64,000 bases of DNA from Gammaproteobacteria bacterium (GCA_029884165.1 JAOUIH010000006.1:1-64000); one strand, 5' to 3'; counted from the stretch's first letter, positions 34,122 through 44,043 are shown. Notes: generated from the letters alone by a model not told the origin. Made by a program: numbers and translations.

Positions 34122-36035
34122 TCAGGCGGAACCGGGCATAGCCTCCAGGATCGGCGGCAGCGGGCACTCCAGCGATACGCAGACAGTACGCAGCATCTCC
34201 GCCTCGCGCGCATTGACCTCCCCGTCGTGCAGGACGGTTGCGGTCGCGGCCTCGAGCAGCGTCTTCATCGCGGCGGGCGACATGCGTACCAGCACGTCGA
34301 GGCAGCGATCGAAGTCCGCGACGCTCGCATGCGCGACGGCATTCAGTGTCTCGGATTCCGCCCACTGCCCGAAGCGATCGATGCCGGCGCGAAAGGCCTC
34401 GCGGCGGGATGCCTCGCCGCCATGACCGCGGAGCGCGAGCTGGCCGAGCAGCGTGACCGCGGCCCGGCGAAGCTCGTCACGGCCCGGCCTGCCGCGGCGC
34501 GTTCGATGGCCCGGCGCGGCGGACTGGCCGAGACTCGTCGACAGGATCCGGAAGAAACAGTACTCCTCGAAGTCGACTTCGCCATCCATGTCGATGAGGC
34601 GCTGCGCGAGATCGAGCAGGAACTCGAGATGCTGAGCGGGCATGCGTTTGAGGGCCGGGAACGAGATCTCGAGCAACGGCAGGCGGAAGTGCGCTCCGAG
34701 TTTCGCGACCTGCGCGTGATAGCGTTGCAGCATCGCGGTTCGTTCCGGGCCGAGTTGCTGCCGTAGCAGCTCGAACTGTCGCGCCGGCTCCGTTATGCCG
34801 GCGAGCAGCAAAGCCAGGGCCAGGAGGTAGGCTTGCGACGGCGAGTGGGCGGCGTCGCTTATGGTCATCGGCACGGCACGCCTCAGGCGCGTCGCGAAAT
34901 CGACGTGTGCGGCGCCCGGCCGTCCGACCGACGCGGCGAGTGCGGCCGGTGCAACCGCGACTGAACCGGCAAAGGCCGAGAAGGGGGCGGCCGCATCGGC
35001 ATCGTCGCCGGCGGCGGGCTCGCGGTCACGCAGGTGGATGACGGGGTACTGTGAGTCATCGAAGCCGGGCTCGAGCTTCCGGATCCGGTCGGTCAGCGGC
35101 GGGTGCGTCGCAAACAGCGACGCGAAGCGGGCACCCCGCGCGATCAGCATGTGACTGACTTCTTCAGGATCGGCTGCCCGGAAATACGACCCCGCTTCGT
35201 ATCCCCCGATCTTCTTCAATGCGCCCGCGATGCCGTCCGTCTGCCGCGTGAACTGCACCGCGGACGCGTCGGCAAGGTATTCGCGCTGCCTCGACACGGC
35301 GGCCTTGACCACGCGGGCGACGAACACGCCAATCCAGCCGAGGATGGCGAAGCCGAGACCGATCAGGATGATGCCGCCGGCATTCTTGCCGCCGCGGCGC
35401 GAGGAGACCAGGTTCGACGTCCGGGTATTGCGGAGTATCGTCCGGCCGATCATGCCGATTACCATGATGCCGAACAGCACGCCCATCATGCGGATATTGA
35501 GCCGCATGTCCCCATTCAGGATGTGGCTGAATTCGTGCGCAATGACGCCCTGCAGCTCGTCGCGGTCGAGGAGTTCGAGTGTGCCGCGAGTCACTGCGAC
35601 GGCCGCATCGCCCGGCGCGTATCCTGCCGCGAACGCATTGATGCCCGGCTCCTGCTCGAGCACGAAGATATCCGGCACCGGCACTCCGGAGGCTATGGCC
35701 ATTTCCTCGACGACGTTGCGCAGCCGCTGCCGCAGGGGGTCCTGCACGTCGGCAGAGACGAGCGTACCGCCGAGATCGGTCGCAACGCGGCTGCCGCCGG
35801 CCGACAGTCGTGCCGTTTTGAAAAGCGTCGAACCGACGATCAGCAGCGTGGCAGCGGCGGCAGTCCAGAGCAGCAGTGCCGGATGCGGCGGAGTACCGAC
35901 CTCACCGACGGTGTAGAACGCGCCGGCAACGACCAGCGTTACGCCGGCGACGATCAGCACCGTGGCGGCAAGATACACGACCACCAGCCAGCGCGTAGCG
36001 CGCCTGGCCTTGTCCTGGGCGTCGAAGAAATTCAC
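34122..36035 (-). CDS. M48-family membrane metallopeptidase with C-terminal TerB-like region
   Basis: 637 residues from the GTG at 36035, which gives the family start NFFDAQDKARRATRWLV and has AGGTGG upstream; a longer frame from 36125 overlaps lemA and is less likely. Two N-terminal membrane helices, zinc motif HEFSH with the third ligand in REYLADASAV, and two more helices after it, as in HtpX-like peptidases. The C-terminal 250 residues hold helical repeats with LIDMDGEVDFEEY and VLHDGEVNAREAEM, like TerB domains. It lies 46 bases downstream of lemA, a common pair in envelope quality control. Confidence 0.87.
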   Translation of the reverse strand: MNFFDAQDKARRATRWLVVVYLAATVLIVAGVTLVVAGAFYTVGEVGTPPHPALLLWTAAAATLLIVGSTLFKTARLSAGGSRVATDLGGTLVSADVQDPLRQRLRNVVEEMAIASGVPVPDIFVLEQEPGINAFAAGYAPGDAAVAVTRGTLELLDRDELQGVIAHEFSHILNGDMRLNIRMMGVLFGIMVIGMIGRTILRNTRTSNLVSSRRGGKNAGGIILIGLGFAILGWIGVFVARVVKAAVSRQREYLADASAVQFTRQTDGIAGALKKIGGYEAGSYFRAADPEEVSHMLIARGARFASLFATHPPLTDRIRKLEPGFDDSQYPVIHLRDREPAAGDDADAAAPFSAFAGSVAVAPAALAASVGRPGAAHVDFATRLRRAVPMTISDAAHSPSQAYLLALALLLAGITEPARQFELLRQQLGPERTAMLQRYHAQVAKLGAHFRLPLLEISFPALKRMPAQHLEFLLDLAQRLIDMDGEVDFEEYCFFRILSTSLGQSAAPGHRTRRGRPGRDELRRAAVTLLGQLALRGHGGEASRREAFRAGIDRFGQWAESETLNAVAHASVADFDRCLDVLVRMSPAAMKTLLEAATATVLHDGEVNAREAEMLRTVCVSLECPLPPILEAMPGSA

Positions 36036-36081
36036 GGGCGCCACCTGCGACGGGCGGGTAATCCCGCCCGTCTCGGCCGGT

Positions 36082-36672
36082 TCAGGTGAACGAGACGTTC
36101 GGGACGGCGCGCGTTTCCTCGGCATCGATCTCGAGGAAGCTTGCGGCGTCGAAACGGAACATGCCCGCGACGATATTGTTCGGGAAGTTCTCGACCTTGT
36201 TGTTGTAGGTCATCACCGAGTCGTTGAAGGCCTGGCGCGCGAAGGCCACCTTGTTCTCGGTACTGGAAAGCTCTTCCTGGAACTGCATCATGTTCTGGTT
36301 CGCCTTGAGGTCCGGGTAGGCCTCCGACAGCGCGAACAGCCGACCCAGCGCGGCGCCGAGCGCCCCTTCCGATTCCCCGAGCTTGCGTATGGCCTCCGCG
36401 TTGGACGGGTCGGCTTTCGCCGCGTCGAGGTCCGTGACGGCCGAGTTGCGGGCCCTGATCACGGCGTCCAGCGTCTCGCGCTCGTGCTTCATGTAGCCTT
36501 TTACCGCCTCCACGAGATTCGGAATCAGGTCGTGCCGGCGCGTAAGCTGCACGTCGATCTGCGCGAACGCATTTTTGACGCGATTCCTGAGATTGACGAG
36601 ACTATTGTAGATGCCGATCACGTAAATGATCAGCGCGCCGATGACGGCAAGGAATATCAGGAATGAACTCAC
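36082..36672 (-). CDS. lemA: LemA family protein
   Basis: 196 residues from a GTG start with GGGAG upstream. One N-terminal membrane helix (FLIFLAVIGALIIYVIGIYN), then the LemA helical domain: LVNLRNRVKNAFAQIDVQL, RRHDLIPNLVEAVKGYM and FNDSVMTYNNKVENFPNNIVA. Usually paired with an M48/HtpX peptidase, as here. Its first ten bases overlap the divergent apbE start. Confidence 0.95.
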   Translation of the reverse strand: MSSFLIFLAVIGALIIYVIGIYNSLVNLRNRVKNAFAQIDVQLTRRHDLIPNLVEAVKGYMKHERETLDAVIRARNSAVTDLDAAKADPSNAEAIRKLGESEGALGAALGRLFALSEAYPDLKANQNMMQFQEELSSTENKVAFARQAFNDSVMTYNNKVENFPNNIVAGMFRFDAASFLEIDAEETRAVPNVSFT

Positions 36673-37703
36673 CGTTGGTCTCCCGGAAGCGGTTGCGGTC
36701 GCGCAAGGATAAACCCTGCGCTCCGGCGGCGCTAGTTATTGTAATTTCGACGATTTTCTCGATCCCGGGCGGAGCTCGCGCTGACTGGCTCGGCGACTCA
36801 CGCGGCATGATGGGCACCGAGGTCAGCGTGTACCTGTGGCACGACGACGCGGAACTCGGCGCGCATGCCGTCGAGGCCGTGTTTGCCGAGATGGAGCGCA
36901 TCAACGCGCTGATGAGCACCTATCTCGAGGACAGCCGCATCTCGGAGATCAACCGGCAGGCGGCCCGGGCGCCGGTGCCGGCCGGCAAGGAGCTGTTCGA
37001 CCTGATCGAGCGCTCTCTCGATATCTCGGTCCTGACCCGCGGCGCGTTCGACATCACCTACGACAGCGTGGGCCAGCACTACGACTTCCGGGAGCGCAGG
37101 CGCCCGGACGAGGCCACCGTCGAGGCCGAGCGGCAGCGCATCGACTTCCGGCAGGTGCGGCTGCATCCCCTTGAGCAATCGGTCAGTTTCAGCCGGGATG
37201 GCGTACGTATCAACCTGGGCGGCATCGCGAAGGGCTACGCGGTCGAGCGGGGCGTCGCCGTACTGCTCGGCCTGGGTGTGCGCCACGCCCGGGTCACGGC
37301 CGGCGGCGATACGCGACTCCTCGGCGACCGGCGGGGCCAGCCGTGGATGGTCGGCGTCCGGGATCCCCGCGACGAGGAGCGCATTACGGTGACCATCCCG
37401 CTCGAAAACGAGGCGATCTCGACCTCGGGCGACTACGAGCGATTCTTCATCGAGGGCGACAAGCGCTACCACCACATCATCGAGCCGCACTCCGGCGAGC
37501 CGGCGACGGGCGTCCGCAGTGCGACGATCGTCGGTCCGGATGCCGTCATCACGGACGCCCTGTCGACCTCTGTCTTCGTCATGGGCGTCGACCAGGGCCT
37601 CCGGCTGATCGCGACACTGCCGGACTACGAGGGCATCGTCATCGACGCCGACGGCAAGCTCTATTACTCGGACGGGCTCGCGCCGCCGGAGGCGCGGCGC
37701 TGA
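36663..37703 (+). CDS. apbE: FAD:protein FMN transferase
   Basis: 346 residues. N-terminal signal-like segment (basic start, ALVIVISTIFSIPGGARA) for export. ApbE motifs: GTEVSVYLW, MSTYLEDSRISEIN, GGIAKGYAVERG, AGGDTRLLG, AISTSGDYERFF, HHIIEPHSGEPA and the metal site DALSTSVFVMG. It attaches FMN covalently to threonine in flavoproteins such as RnfG/NqrB-C in the periplasm. No target gene is close by. The start overlaps the divergent lemA gene by 10 bases, so the exact start may be slightly downstream. Confidence 0.93.
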   Translation: MNSPLVSRKRLRSRKDKPCAPAALVIVISTIFSIPGGARADWLGDSRGMMGTEVSVYLWHDDAELGAHAVEAVFAEMERINALMSTYLEDSRISEINRQAARAPVPAGKELFDLIERSLDISVLTRGAFDITYDSVGQHYDFRERRRPDEATVEAERQRIDFRQVRLHPLEQSVSFSRDGVRINLGGIAKGYAVERGVAVLLGLGVRHARVTAGGDTRLLGDRRGQPWMVGVRDPRDEERITVTIPLENEAISTSGDYERFFIEGDKRYHHIIEPHSGEPATGVRSATIVGPDAVITDALSTSVFVMGVDQGLRLIATLPDYEGIVIDADGKLYYSDGLAPPEARR

Positions 37704-37763
37704 GACGCCAAGGGCGCTGATTCGGCGGGATTTTTCCGGACTTGTGGCACCTTCGCTACGCGC

Positions 37764-37788
37764 CTGTCGCCGAAAGGCGACGGTTTTT
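37764..37788 (+). terminator. Rho-independent terminator after apbE
   Basis: Stem CxGTCGCC/GGCGACGG around a GAAA loop, followed by five T. It is 60 bases past the apbE stop. Confidence 0.8.
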
Positions 37789-38162
37789 CCCTTTAAATTC
37801 AGAAATATAGCGTTATTATTTGCGGCCTATCGGGTCCGGCAGCGCACCGGGTCCGGCAGGCACGGGCCGTTCGCCGGGGCGGTCCGACTGCGGCGATTAT
37901 GTATAGAGAGGATCGGTTGTTTGTGACTATGATCACGGCCCCGCGGCGAGTCTCGGGTCACCATAGATCGTCGGTATTCCGCGCCCTCCGCAGCCATTTC
38001 GCCGCGGCGCCGGCTTAGCCGATTCGTTGGGTTTCCGACCGTGCCCGCGGGGCATGGCGGGCGGTTTACGGTGCTCGTCCTGCGGGCCCCGGTTGATCGG
38101 CCGCGAGGCCGGGACGGCGCGCCGGGACGCGCGCCGTCGTAACGAACGCAAGGAACTTAGCC
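37789..38162. other. Long intergenic region before the TlpA-like gene
   Basis: About 370 bases without a convincing gene. An AT-rich island at 37790-37825 (AAATTCAGAAATATAGCG, TTATTATTTG) could hold a promoter. A second AT-leaning spot is near 37898-37925 (GATTATGTATAGAGAGG). The remaining part has short GC palindromes but no T-run or leader peptide. AAGGA at 38150-38154 is the ribosome site of the next gene. Confidence 0.4.
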
Positions 38163-38663
38163 ATGAAGGGACTTGGAAAGATACTGCTGGTCGCAGCGCT
38201 CACCGTACTGGCACAGGGTGGCATTGCCGCCTCCGACCTCACGGGCCAGTCGGCACCGGACTTCGCGCTGAAGAGCGCCACAGGCGAAAACCTGCGCCTC
38301 AGCGAGTACCGCGGCGACGTGGTCATGATCAACTTCTGGGCGACCTGGTGCGGGCCCTGCCGGCAGGAGATGCCCCTGCTCGATGACCTGTACAGCCGTT
38401 ACCAGCGCGTCGGGTTCAGCCTGCTCGGCGTCAACATCGACGACGATTCGCGGCGCGCGATGCAGATGGTCGAGGAACTCGGCGTGAACTTCCCGGTCCT
38501 GTTTGACGAGAAAAAAACCGTCAGCAAGCTCTACCAGGTCGAGGCGATGCCGGTCACGGTGATCGTCGACCGCGCGGGCACCGTGCGCCACGTACATCAC
38601 GGCTACAAGCCCGGCTACGAGGAGCAGTACCTGACCCAGATCCGCGCCCTCCTGCGGGAGTAA
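38163..38663 (+). CDS. TlpA/ResA-like periplasmic thioredoxin
   Basis: 166 residues. Signal peptide MKGLGKILLVAALTVLAQGG, then a redoxin fold with FWATWCGPCRQEMPLL (active-site CGPC) and the cis-proline segment VEAMPVTVIVDR. It should reduce or exchange disulfides in the periplasm, for example in cytochrome c assembly or envelope protein repair. It stands upstream of the TPR/ExbBD/TonB-like operon and may serve it, but the 53-base gap leaves this open. Confidence 0.92.
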   Translation: MKGLGKILLVAALTVLAQGGIAASDLTGQSAPDFALKSATGENLRLSEYRGDVVMINFWATWCGPCRQEMPLLDDLYSRYQRVGFSLLGVNIDDDSRRAMQMVEELGVNFPVLFDEKKTVSKLYQVEAMPVTVIVDRAGTVRHVHHGYKPGYEEQYLTQIRALLRE

Positions 38664-38716
38664 GGGCAAATATGGCGAACGACCGATATGCGCGAGCTTA
38701 GCGCGGGAGAATCACG

Positions 38717-39295
38717 GTGAGACGATTGGTGAAAGGGGCGGTGCCGGGTGTGCTGCTTATGATGGCCGGGCTTGCGGCGAATGCGCAGGATCTCGGTTCG
38801 GCCGCAACGGACGCGTCGCTCGCGAACGAGGCAGAATCGCGCCAGGAGTTCCGCAGCCTCGACGAAGAGGTGCAGTCGCTCAAGAAGGAAGTGCTCGACC
38901 TCAACCGGGACCTGTTCCTGCTCGAGGAAGAGCTGTTGTTTCCGGCAAACTCCCAGGTCGCCTTCTTCATTTCGATGGACATCGGCGAATATTTCGGACT
39001 CGACTCCGTCAACCTGAAGGTCGACGGCAAGGAAGTCGCGAACTACCTGTACACGCAGCGCGAGGTCGATGCGCTGGTTCGCGGCGGCGTTCATCGGCTG
39101 CACATGGAAAACCTCAAGGTCGGGGAGCACGAGCTGATCGCCGTGTTCACCGGCAAGGGGCCGCACGGGCGCGACTACCGGCGCGGCGCAACGCTTCGAT
39201 TCAACAAGGGCATAGGTGCCAAGTACGTCGAACTCGAGATCACCGACCGGATAAGCAAGCAGCAGCCCGAATTCGATATCCGGGAGTGGGAGTAG
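38717..39295 (+). CDS. Exported coiled-coil protein of the TPR/ExbBD operon
   Basis: 192 residues from a GTG start preceded by GGGAG. Signal peptide (VLLMMAGLAANAQ), a heptad-rich segment (FRSLDEEVQSLKKEVLDL, about residues 44-72), then a beta-rich domain with DSVNLKVDGKEVANYLYT and LKVGEHELIAVFTGKG, resembling an Ig-like fold. No known family name comes to mind. The next gene starts 3 bases after its stop, so it is the first member of the operon and probably a periplasmic part of the same machine. Confidence 0.8.
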   Translation: MRRLVKGAVPGVLLMMAGLAANAQDLGSAATDASLANEAESRQEFRSLDEEVQSLKKEVLDLNRDLFLLEEELLFPANSQVAFFISMDIGEYFGLDSVNLKVDGKEVANYLYTQREVDALVRGGVHRLHMENLKVGEHELIAVFTGKGPHGRDYRRGATLRFNKGIGAKYVELEITDRISKQQPEFDIREWE

Positions 39296-39298
39296 TAC

Positions 39299-41239
39299 TT
39301 GGCGCCTGTCCGCGCGATATTGCCGGCCATCTGTCTGACGTTGCTGGCGGCGTCAGCGCCGCCGCAGCTTGCCGTCGCCGACGAATACTTGCCGCCCACG
39401 GTAATCCAGGACCCGCAGTATGGCGAAGTCCTGTTCTACTTTTACCAGGAAGACTATTTCCCGGCGATCGTCCGGCTGCTCGCGGCGCAGAAGCAGGCGC
39501 AGTTCAACCATCATGGCGGCGAGGCGGAGCTCCTGCTCGGCGGACTCTACCTGTCCTACGGGAATCACCTGCGTGCGGCAGAAATCTTCGAGCAGCTGCT
39601 GGCCGGCAATGTCCGGCCCGAGGTCCGCGACCGGACCTGGTTCTTCCTCGCGAAGATCTGGCAGCAGCGCGGCTACCTCGAGGAATCGGCCAGTGCGCTG
39701 GCCAACATTCGTAGTTCGCTGCCGGGCTCGATGGAAGCGGAACGACGCATGCTGGCCGCGCAGCTGATGATCGACGGCGGCGACTACGCCAGCGCGATCG
39801 GGCAACTTGGCAACTGGGCCGACAGTACGGAATGGGCAAGCTACGCGCGCTTCAACCTGGCCGTCGCGCTGGTGCGCAGCGGCCAGGTCAACTCGGCCGC
39901 GGCAATGCTCGACGAGATCGGCCGCATGGACCCGTTCAACGAGGAACTTCGTTCCCTGAAGGACCGCGCCAATCTGGCGCTCGGCTACGCGTATCTGCAG
40001 GACGGCCAGCCGCTCGCGGCCAAGTTGCCGCTGCAACGGGTGCGCCTGAACGGCCCGTTCTCCAACAAGGCCCTGCTCGGGGTCGGCTGGGCCGATGCCG
40101 AAGTGCAGGACTTCCGTCGCGCCCTGGTGCCATGGATGGAACTCAAGGATCGCGACCTGCTCGATTCGGCGGTGCAGGAGTCGATGCTGGCGATACCCTA
40201 CGCCATGGCGAAGCTCGATTCGATCAGCCAGGCGGCGGACCATTACCTCAACGCCGTCGAGGCGTTCTACGAGGAATCGCGCCGGATCGACCGGATGATC
40301 GACCTGATCGAGTCCGGCGACCTGTTCGAGCAGTTTCTGGCGCAGGATCCCGCCCAGACGAGCGGGTGGTTCTGGCGGCTGGACGATCTGCCCAGGAGCC
40401 CGGAGACCCGTTATCTCTATCACCTGCTCGCCAGCCACGAATTCCAGGAAGGTCTCAAGAACTACCGTGACCTCGACTACCTGACACGTAACCTGGATCG
40501 CTGGCAGTCGAGCGTCGGCGTCTACCGCAACATGCTGGATACGCGGCAGCTGGCCTATGACGAGCGCCTGCCGCGCGTTGAGGCGAGTCTCGAAGCAGCG
40601 GACCTCGATGCGCTGGTCGAGCGCAAGCTCGAGCTGGACGCCCGCCTGAACATCATCGAGGAGAACGCCGACTTCCTGGCCCTGGCGACGAAGCGCGAGT
40701 TCGAACAGTGGGGCGAGATCACGGCGCTGGAGCGAAATCCCGCGCTCGGGGCCGAGATGGTTGAGACGGTACGCTCGGTCTCGCGGCGAACCGGCGTGGT
40801 CAGCGAGCAACAGGTGCGGCGGCCGGGCGAAGCCGATGAGGCGCGCCACAAGCTGCGCCTGCTGAAGGGCGTCCTCCAGTGGGACCTCGAAAAGGAGTTC
40901 CAGGCGCGGCTCTGGTCGGTTCGTCGCGACCTCCGGCAGGCCGGCGAGGCGCTGGTCGAGGCGCAACGGGCCCGACGCCAGATAGACGAATCGATGCGGG
41001 ACGAGCCGGCGCAGTTCGCGTCCTTGGATGCGCGCGTCAGCGGATTGAGCCCGCAGATCGACACGATCAAGGCGCGGGTCGATGCGGCTCGGGAACGCCA
41101 GCTCGGCTTCCTGCGGCGCATCGCCGTCGCGGACCTCGAGGCCCAGAAGCGGCGGCTCGATACCTACACCGTGCAGGCGCGCTTCGCACTGGCCGCCATA
41201 TACGACATGTCGGCCACGGTGGGGGCGAGCACGCAATGA
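39299..41239 (+). CDS. Large exported TPR protein (first of two)
   Basis: 646 residues from a TTG start with GGAG six bases upstream; the preceding stop is 3 bases away. Signal peptide (AILPAICLTLLAASAPPQLA), then TPR-type helical repeats over about residues 45-380 (AELLLGGLYLSYGNHLRAAE and FNLAVALVRSGQVNSAAAML are two). Residues 430-640 are long charged helices, probably coiled coil (DLEKEFQARLWSVRRDLRQA). Periplasmic scaffold by prediction. The gene overlaps the next by 4 bases. Composition and order recall TPR partners of Agl/Glt and TonB-type systems. Confidence 0.85.
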   Translation: MAPVRAILPAICLTLLAASAPPQLAVADEYLPPTVIQDPQYGEVLFYFYQEDYFPAIVRLLAAQKQAQFNHHGGEAELLLGGLYLSYGNHLRAAEIFEQLLAGNVRPEVRDRTWFFLAKIWQQRGYLEESASALANIRSSLPGSMEAERRMLAAQLMIDGGDYASAIGQLGNWADSTEWASYARFNLAVALVRSGQVNSAAAMLDEIGRMDPFNEELRSLKDRANLALGYAYLQDGQPLAAKLPLQRVRLNGPFSNKALLGVGWADAEVQDFRRALVPWMELKDRDLLDSAVQESMLAIPYAMAKLDSISQAADHYLNAVEAFYEESRRIDRMIDLIESGDLFEQFLAQDPAQTSGWFWRLDDLPRSPETRYLYHLLASHEFQEGLKNYRDLDYLTRNLDRWQSSVGVYRNMLDTRQLAYDERLPRVEASLEAADLDALVERKLELDARLNIIEENADFLALATKREFEQWGEITALERNPALGAEMVETVRSVSRRTGVVSEQQVRRPGEADEARHKLRLLKGVLQWDLEKEFQARLWSVRRDLRQAGEALVEAQRARRQIDESMRDEPAQFASLDARVSGLSPQIDTIKARVDAARERQLGFLRRIAVADLEAQKRRLDTYTVQARFALAAIYDMSATVGASTQ

Positions 41240-44043
41240 TTGCCCGGCTCGTTTCGCTGGTCCTGTTTGCGCTGGCGCTCGCGCCGGTGCAGGCGCCTGC
41301 GCAGCACGAGGATACGATCAAGAGCCTGGAAAAAAAGACCTACGAGGTCAAGCCCGGCGGCCTGATCATCGACAGTACCGACCGCGCGCGCGAGAGCTAC
41401 CGCTCCTTCCTCGACCTGATCTCGGCAGACCCCGAGCTGCGAGCGGAGGCGATGCGGCGGCTGGGCGATCTCGAACTCGAGGCGATGGAGGCGCAGGCAG
41501 GCGCAAGCGGCGACGACGGGCAGAATGCAGCGGCTTACTCGGGCGCCGTGACCCTGTTCCAGCAGCTGCTGGAGGCCTACCCGGAATACCGCCGCAACGA
41601 CACTGTCCTTTACCAGCTCGCGCGCGCATATGAAATCGGCGGCCAGACTGACGACGCGCTGCGCGTGCTGAACGAGCTGATCGCGCGGTACCCGGCCACC
41701 GAGCTGCTCGACGAGGTCCAGTTCCGCCGGGGCGAGATGCTGTTCCTGCGCAAGGACTACGACTCGGCCGAAGAGGCCTACCGCCAGGTCGTGGCTTTCG
41801 GTGACGAATCGCGCTACTACGAGCAGTCGCTTTACAAGCTGGCCTGGTCACAGTTCAAGCTGGCGAAGCACGAGGAGAGCCTGGATCCGTTCTTCGGCCT
41901 GCTCGACCGTCGGATTGGCGGCATCAAGCTGAAGGACGGCGACGAAAGGCTCGACGAGCTGAGCCGCGCCGAACGTGAGCTGGTCGAGGATACCTTCCGC
42001 GTGCTGTCGATCAGCTTCTCGTACATGGACGGCGCCGAGTCGATAGACGACTACCTGGCGAAGCGCGGCCACCCGCACTACGGCTACGTCATATACATGA
42101 ACCTGGGGGACCTGTATCTCGACAAGGAACGCTATGTGGATGCGGCCGAGACCTACGAGGCGTTTGTACGGCAGGATCCGGACCATGCGAAGGCGCCGCT
42201 GCTCCAGGTCGAGGTTATCGAAGCGTACAAGCAGGGCGGTTTCCCGACCCTGGTGCTCGACGCCAAGAAGTCCTACGTCGACCGTTACGGCATGGACCGG
42301 CCGTTCTGGCTGCTGAACCCGCCGGAGGAAAACACGGCAGTTGCCGCTCACCTGAAGGCAAACCTGACCGACCTTGCGCAGTATTACCATGCGGAGGCCC
42401 AGGCCAACGGCAAACGCGAGGACTACCAGGAAGCCGCGCGCTGGTATCGCAAGTTCCTGGACTATTTCCCGGGCGAGCCCGACAGCGCGAACACGAATTT
42501 CCTGCTCGCGGAGATCCTGTTCGAGAGCCAGGATTACTACGAGGCGACGCTCGAGTACGAACGCACGGCCTACGACTACGCGGTGCACCCGCGCTCGAGC
42601 GAGGCCGGCTACGCGGCGATCCTGGCCTACCGTGAGCACGAGCAGCGGCTGGAGGGCTCGGCCAGGGCGGCCTGGCACCAGCGCTATCTCGACAGCGGGC
42701 TGCGCTTCGCGGATACCTATCCCGAGCACCCGGAATCCGGCGCCGTGCTGACGACCGTGGCCGAGGACCTGTTCGCGCAGAACCAGTTCGATCTCGCGAT
42801 CGCGGTCGGCCAGACTGTCGTCGCGAAGCAGCCGCCGGTAGATCCGGAGCTGGCGCGCACCGCATGGACAGTCATCGCCCATTCGCAGTTCGATCTCCAG
42901 AACTACCCGGAAGCGGAGAACGCTTACTACCGCTTGCGTACGTTCGTGCCTGCGGAGGAAACGGAGGCGCAGCAGGAGATCAAGGACCGCATTGCATCGT
43001 CGATCTACAAGCAGGGTGAGCTCGCGCGCGACGCCGGCTTCCTCGATGCCGCGGTCGCGCATTTCATGCGCCTGGGACAGGCCGTACCCGATTCGAATAT
43101 CCGGGCGACGGCGGAGTACGACGCCGCCGCCGCGCTGATCACGATGGGCGAATGGGGCCGCGCCAGCGGCGTCCTCGAGGATTTTCGCAGGAACTATCCG
43201 GACAGCGAATTCGCCGACGACGTGACCGCAAAGCTCGCCGTCACCTATCTCGAATCCGGGCGCGGCGCCGAAGCCGCTGCCGAGTTCGAATCGATCGCGG
43301 ATGCCGCCACCAGCACCGACGAGGTGCGGCGCGACGCGCTGTGGAAGGCGGCTGAACTGTACAAGGACAGCGCGAAGGCGGGCGACGAGGAACGCGTGCT
43401 GAGGAACATCGTCGCGCGTTACCCCAATCCGATCGTCGAGTCGATCGAGGCGCGCAACCGACTGGCCGAACTCGCAGAAGCCCGCAACGACGGCCAGGCG
43501 CGCGTCGCCCAGCTGCAGGACATCGTGCGCGTCGACGCGACTGCGGGCGCACAGCGCAGCGATCGCACCCGCTACCTGGCGGCAAAGGCGTCGCTCGAAC
43601 TCGCAGAGCCGGTGCGCCGTAATTTCGCGGTGCTGAAGCTGACCCAGCCGCTCGCTGACAGCATGAAGCTGAAACGGGCGGCAATGGAGGACGTGCTGAA
43701 AGCCTACGGCGACGCAGCGGCCTACGGCGTCGCCGAGGTAACGACGGCGGCGACCTTCCGATTGGCCGAGGTCTACCAGCAGATGGGGCGCGACGTGATG
43801 GACTCGGAGCGCCCGGCGGAACTGGACCAGGACGCGCTGGAGGAATACGAATTCCTGATCGAGGAACAGGCGTTTCCGTTCGAGGAAAAGGCGATCGAGC
43901 TGTTCCAGGCCAACACCGATCGCGCGGCGGACGGCGTCTACGATGAGTGGGTACAGAAGAGTTTCGATGAGCTTGCCGAGCTGATGCCGGCACGCTACGC
44001 AAAACTGGAACGCAGCGAAGATGTGGTTACGGCGCTTTATTGA
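41236..44043 (+). CDS. Large exported TPR protein (second of two)
   Basis: 935 residues. ATG at 41236 overlaps the preceding stop (ATGA) and opens a signal peptide (MIARLVSLVLFALALAPVQA). More than ten TPR-like helix pairs fill the mature protein, for example YQLARAYEIGGQTDDALRVL, YMNLGDLYLDKERYVDAAET and FLLAEILFESQDYYEATLEY. Resembles GltE-like or BamD/YbgF-type periplasmic TPR proteins in design, not in clear orthology. Probably binds cell-wall or outer-membrane partners of the ExbBD unit. The start of the next gene overlaps its end by 23 bases. Confidence 0.86.
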   Translation: MIARLVSLVLFALALAPVQAPAQHEDTIKSLEKKTYEVKPGGLIIDSTDRARESYRSFLDLISADPELRAEAMRRLGDLELEAMEAQAGASGDDGQNAAAYSGAVTLFQQLLEAYPEYRRNDTVLYQLARAYEIGGQTDDALRVLNELIARYPATELLDEVQFRRGEMLFLRKDYDSAEEAYRQVVAFGDESRYYEQSLYKLAWSQFKLAKHEESLDPFFGLLDRRIGGIKLKDGDERLDELSRAERELVEDTFRVLSISFSYMDGAESIDDYLAKRGHPHYGYVIYMNLGDLYLDKERYVDAAETYEAFVRQDPDHAKAPLLQVEVIEAYKQGGFPTLVLDAKKSYVDRYGMDRPFWLLNPPEENTAVAAHLKANLTDLAQYYHAEAQANGKREDYQEAARWYRKFLDYFPGEPDSANTNFLLAEILFESQDYYEATLEYERTAYDYAVHPRSSEAGYAAILAYREHEQRLEGSARAAWHQRYLDSGLRFADTYPEHPESGAVLTTVAEDLFAQNQFDLAIAVGQTVVAKQPPVDPELARTAWTVIAHSQFDLQNYPEAENAYYRLRTFVPAEETEAQQEIKDRIASSIYKQGELARDAGFLDAAVAHFMRLGQAVPDSNIRATAEYDAAAALITMGEWGRASGVLEDFRRNYPDSEFADDVTAKLAVTYLESGRGAEAAAEFESIADAATSTDEVRRDALWKAAELYKDSAKAGDEERVLRNIVARYPNPIVESIEARNRLAELAEARNDGQARVAQLQDIVRVDATAGAQRSDRTRYLAAKASLELAEPVRRNFAVLKLTQPLADSMKLKRAAMEDVLKAYGDAAAYGVAEVTTAATFRLAEVYQQMGRDVMDSERPAELDQDALEEYEFLIEEQAFPFEEKAIELFQANTDRAADGVYDEWVQKSFDELAELMPARYAKLERSEDVVTALY

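Noticed and set aside
39353-41236. 627-residue open frame on the minus strand opposite the first TPR gene
   Set aside because: Same explanation: mirrored frame of a GC-rich coding gene with Arg/Gln-rich nonsense composition.
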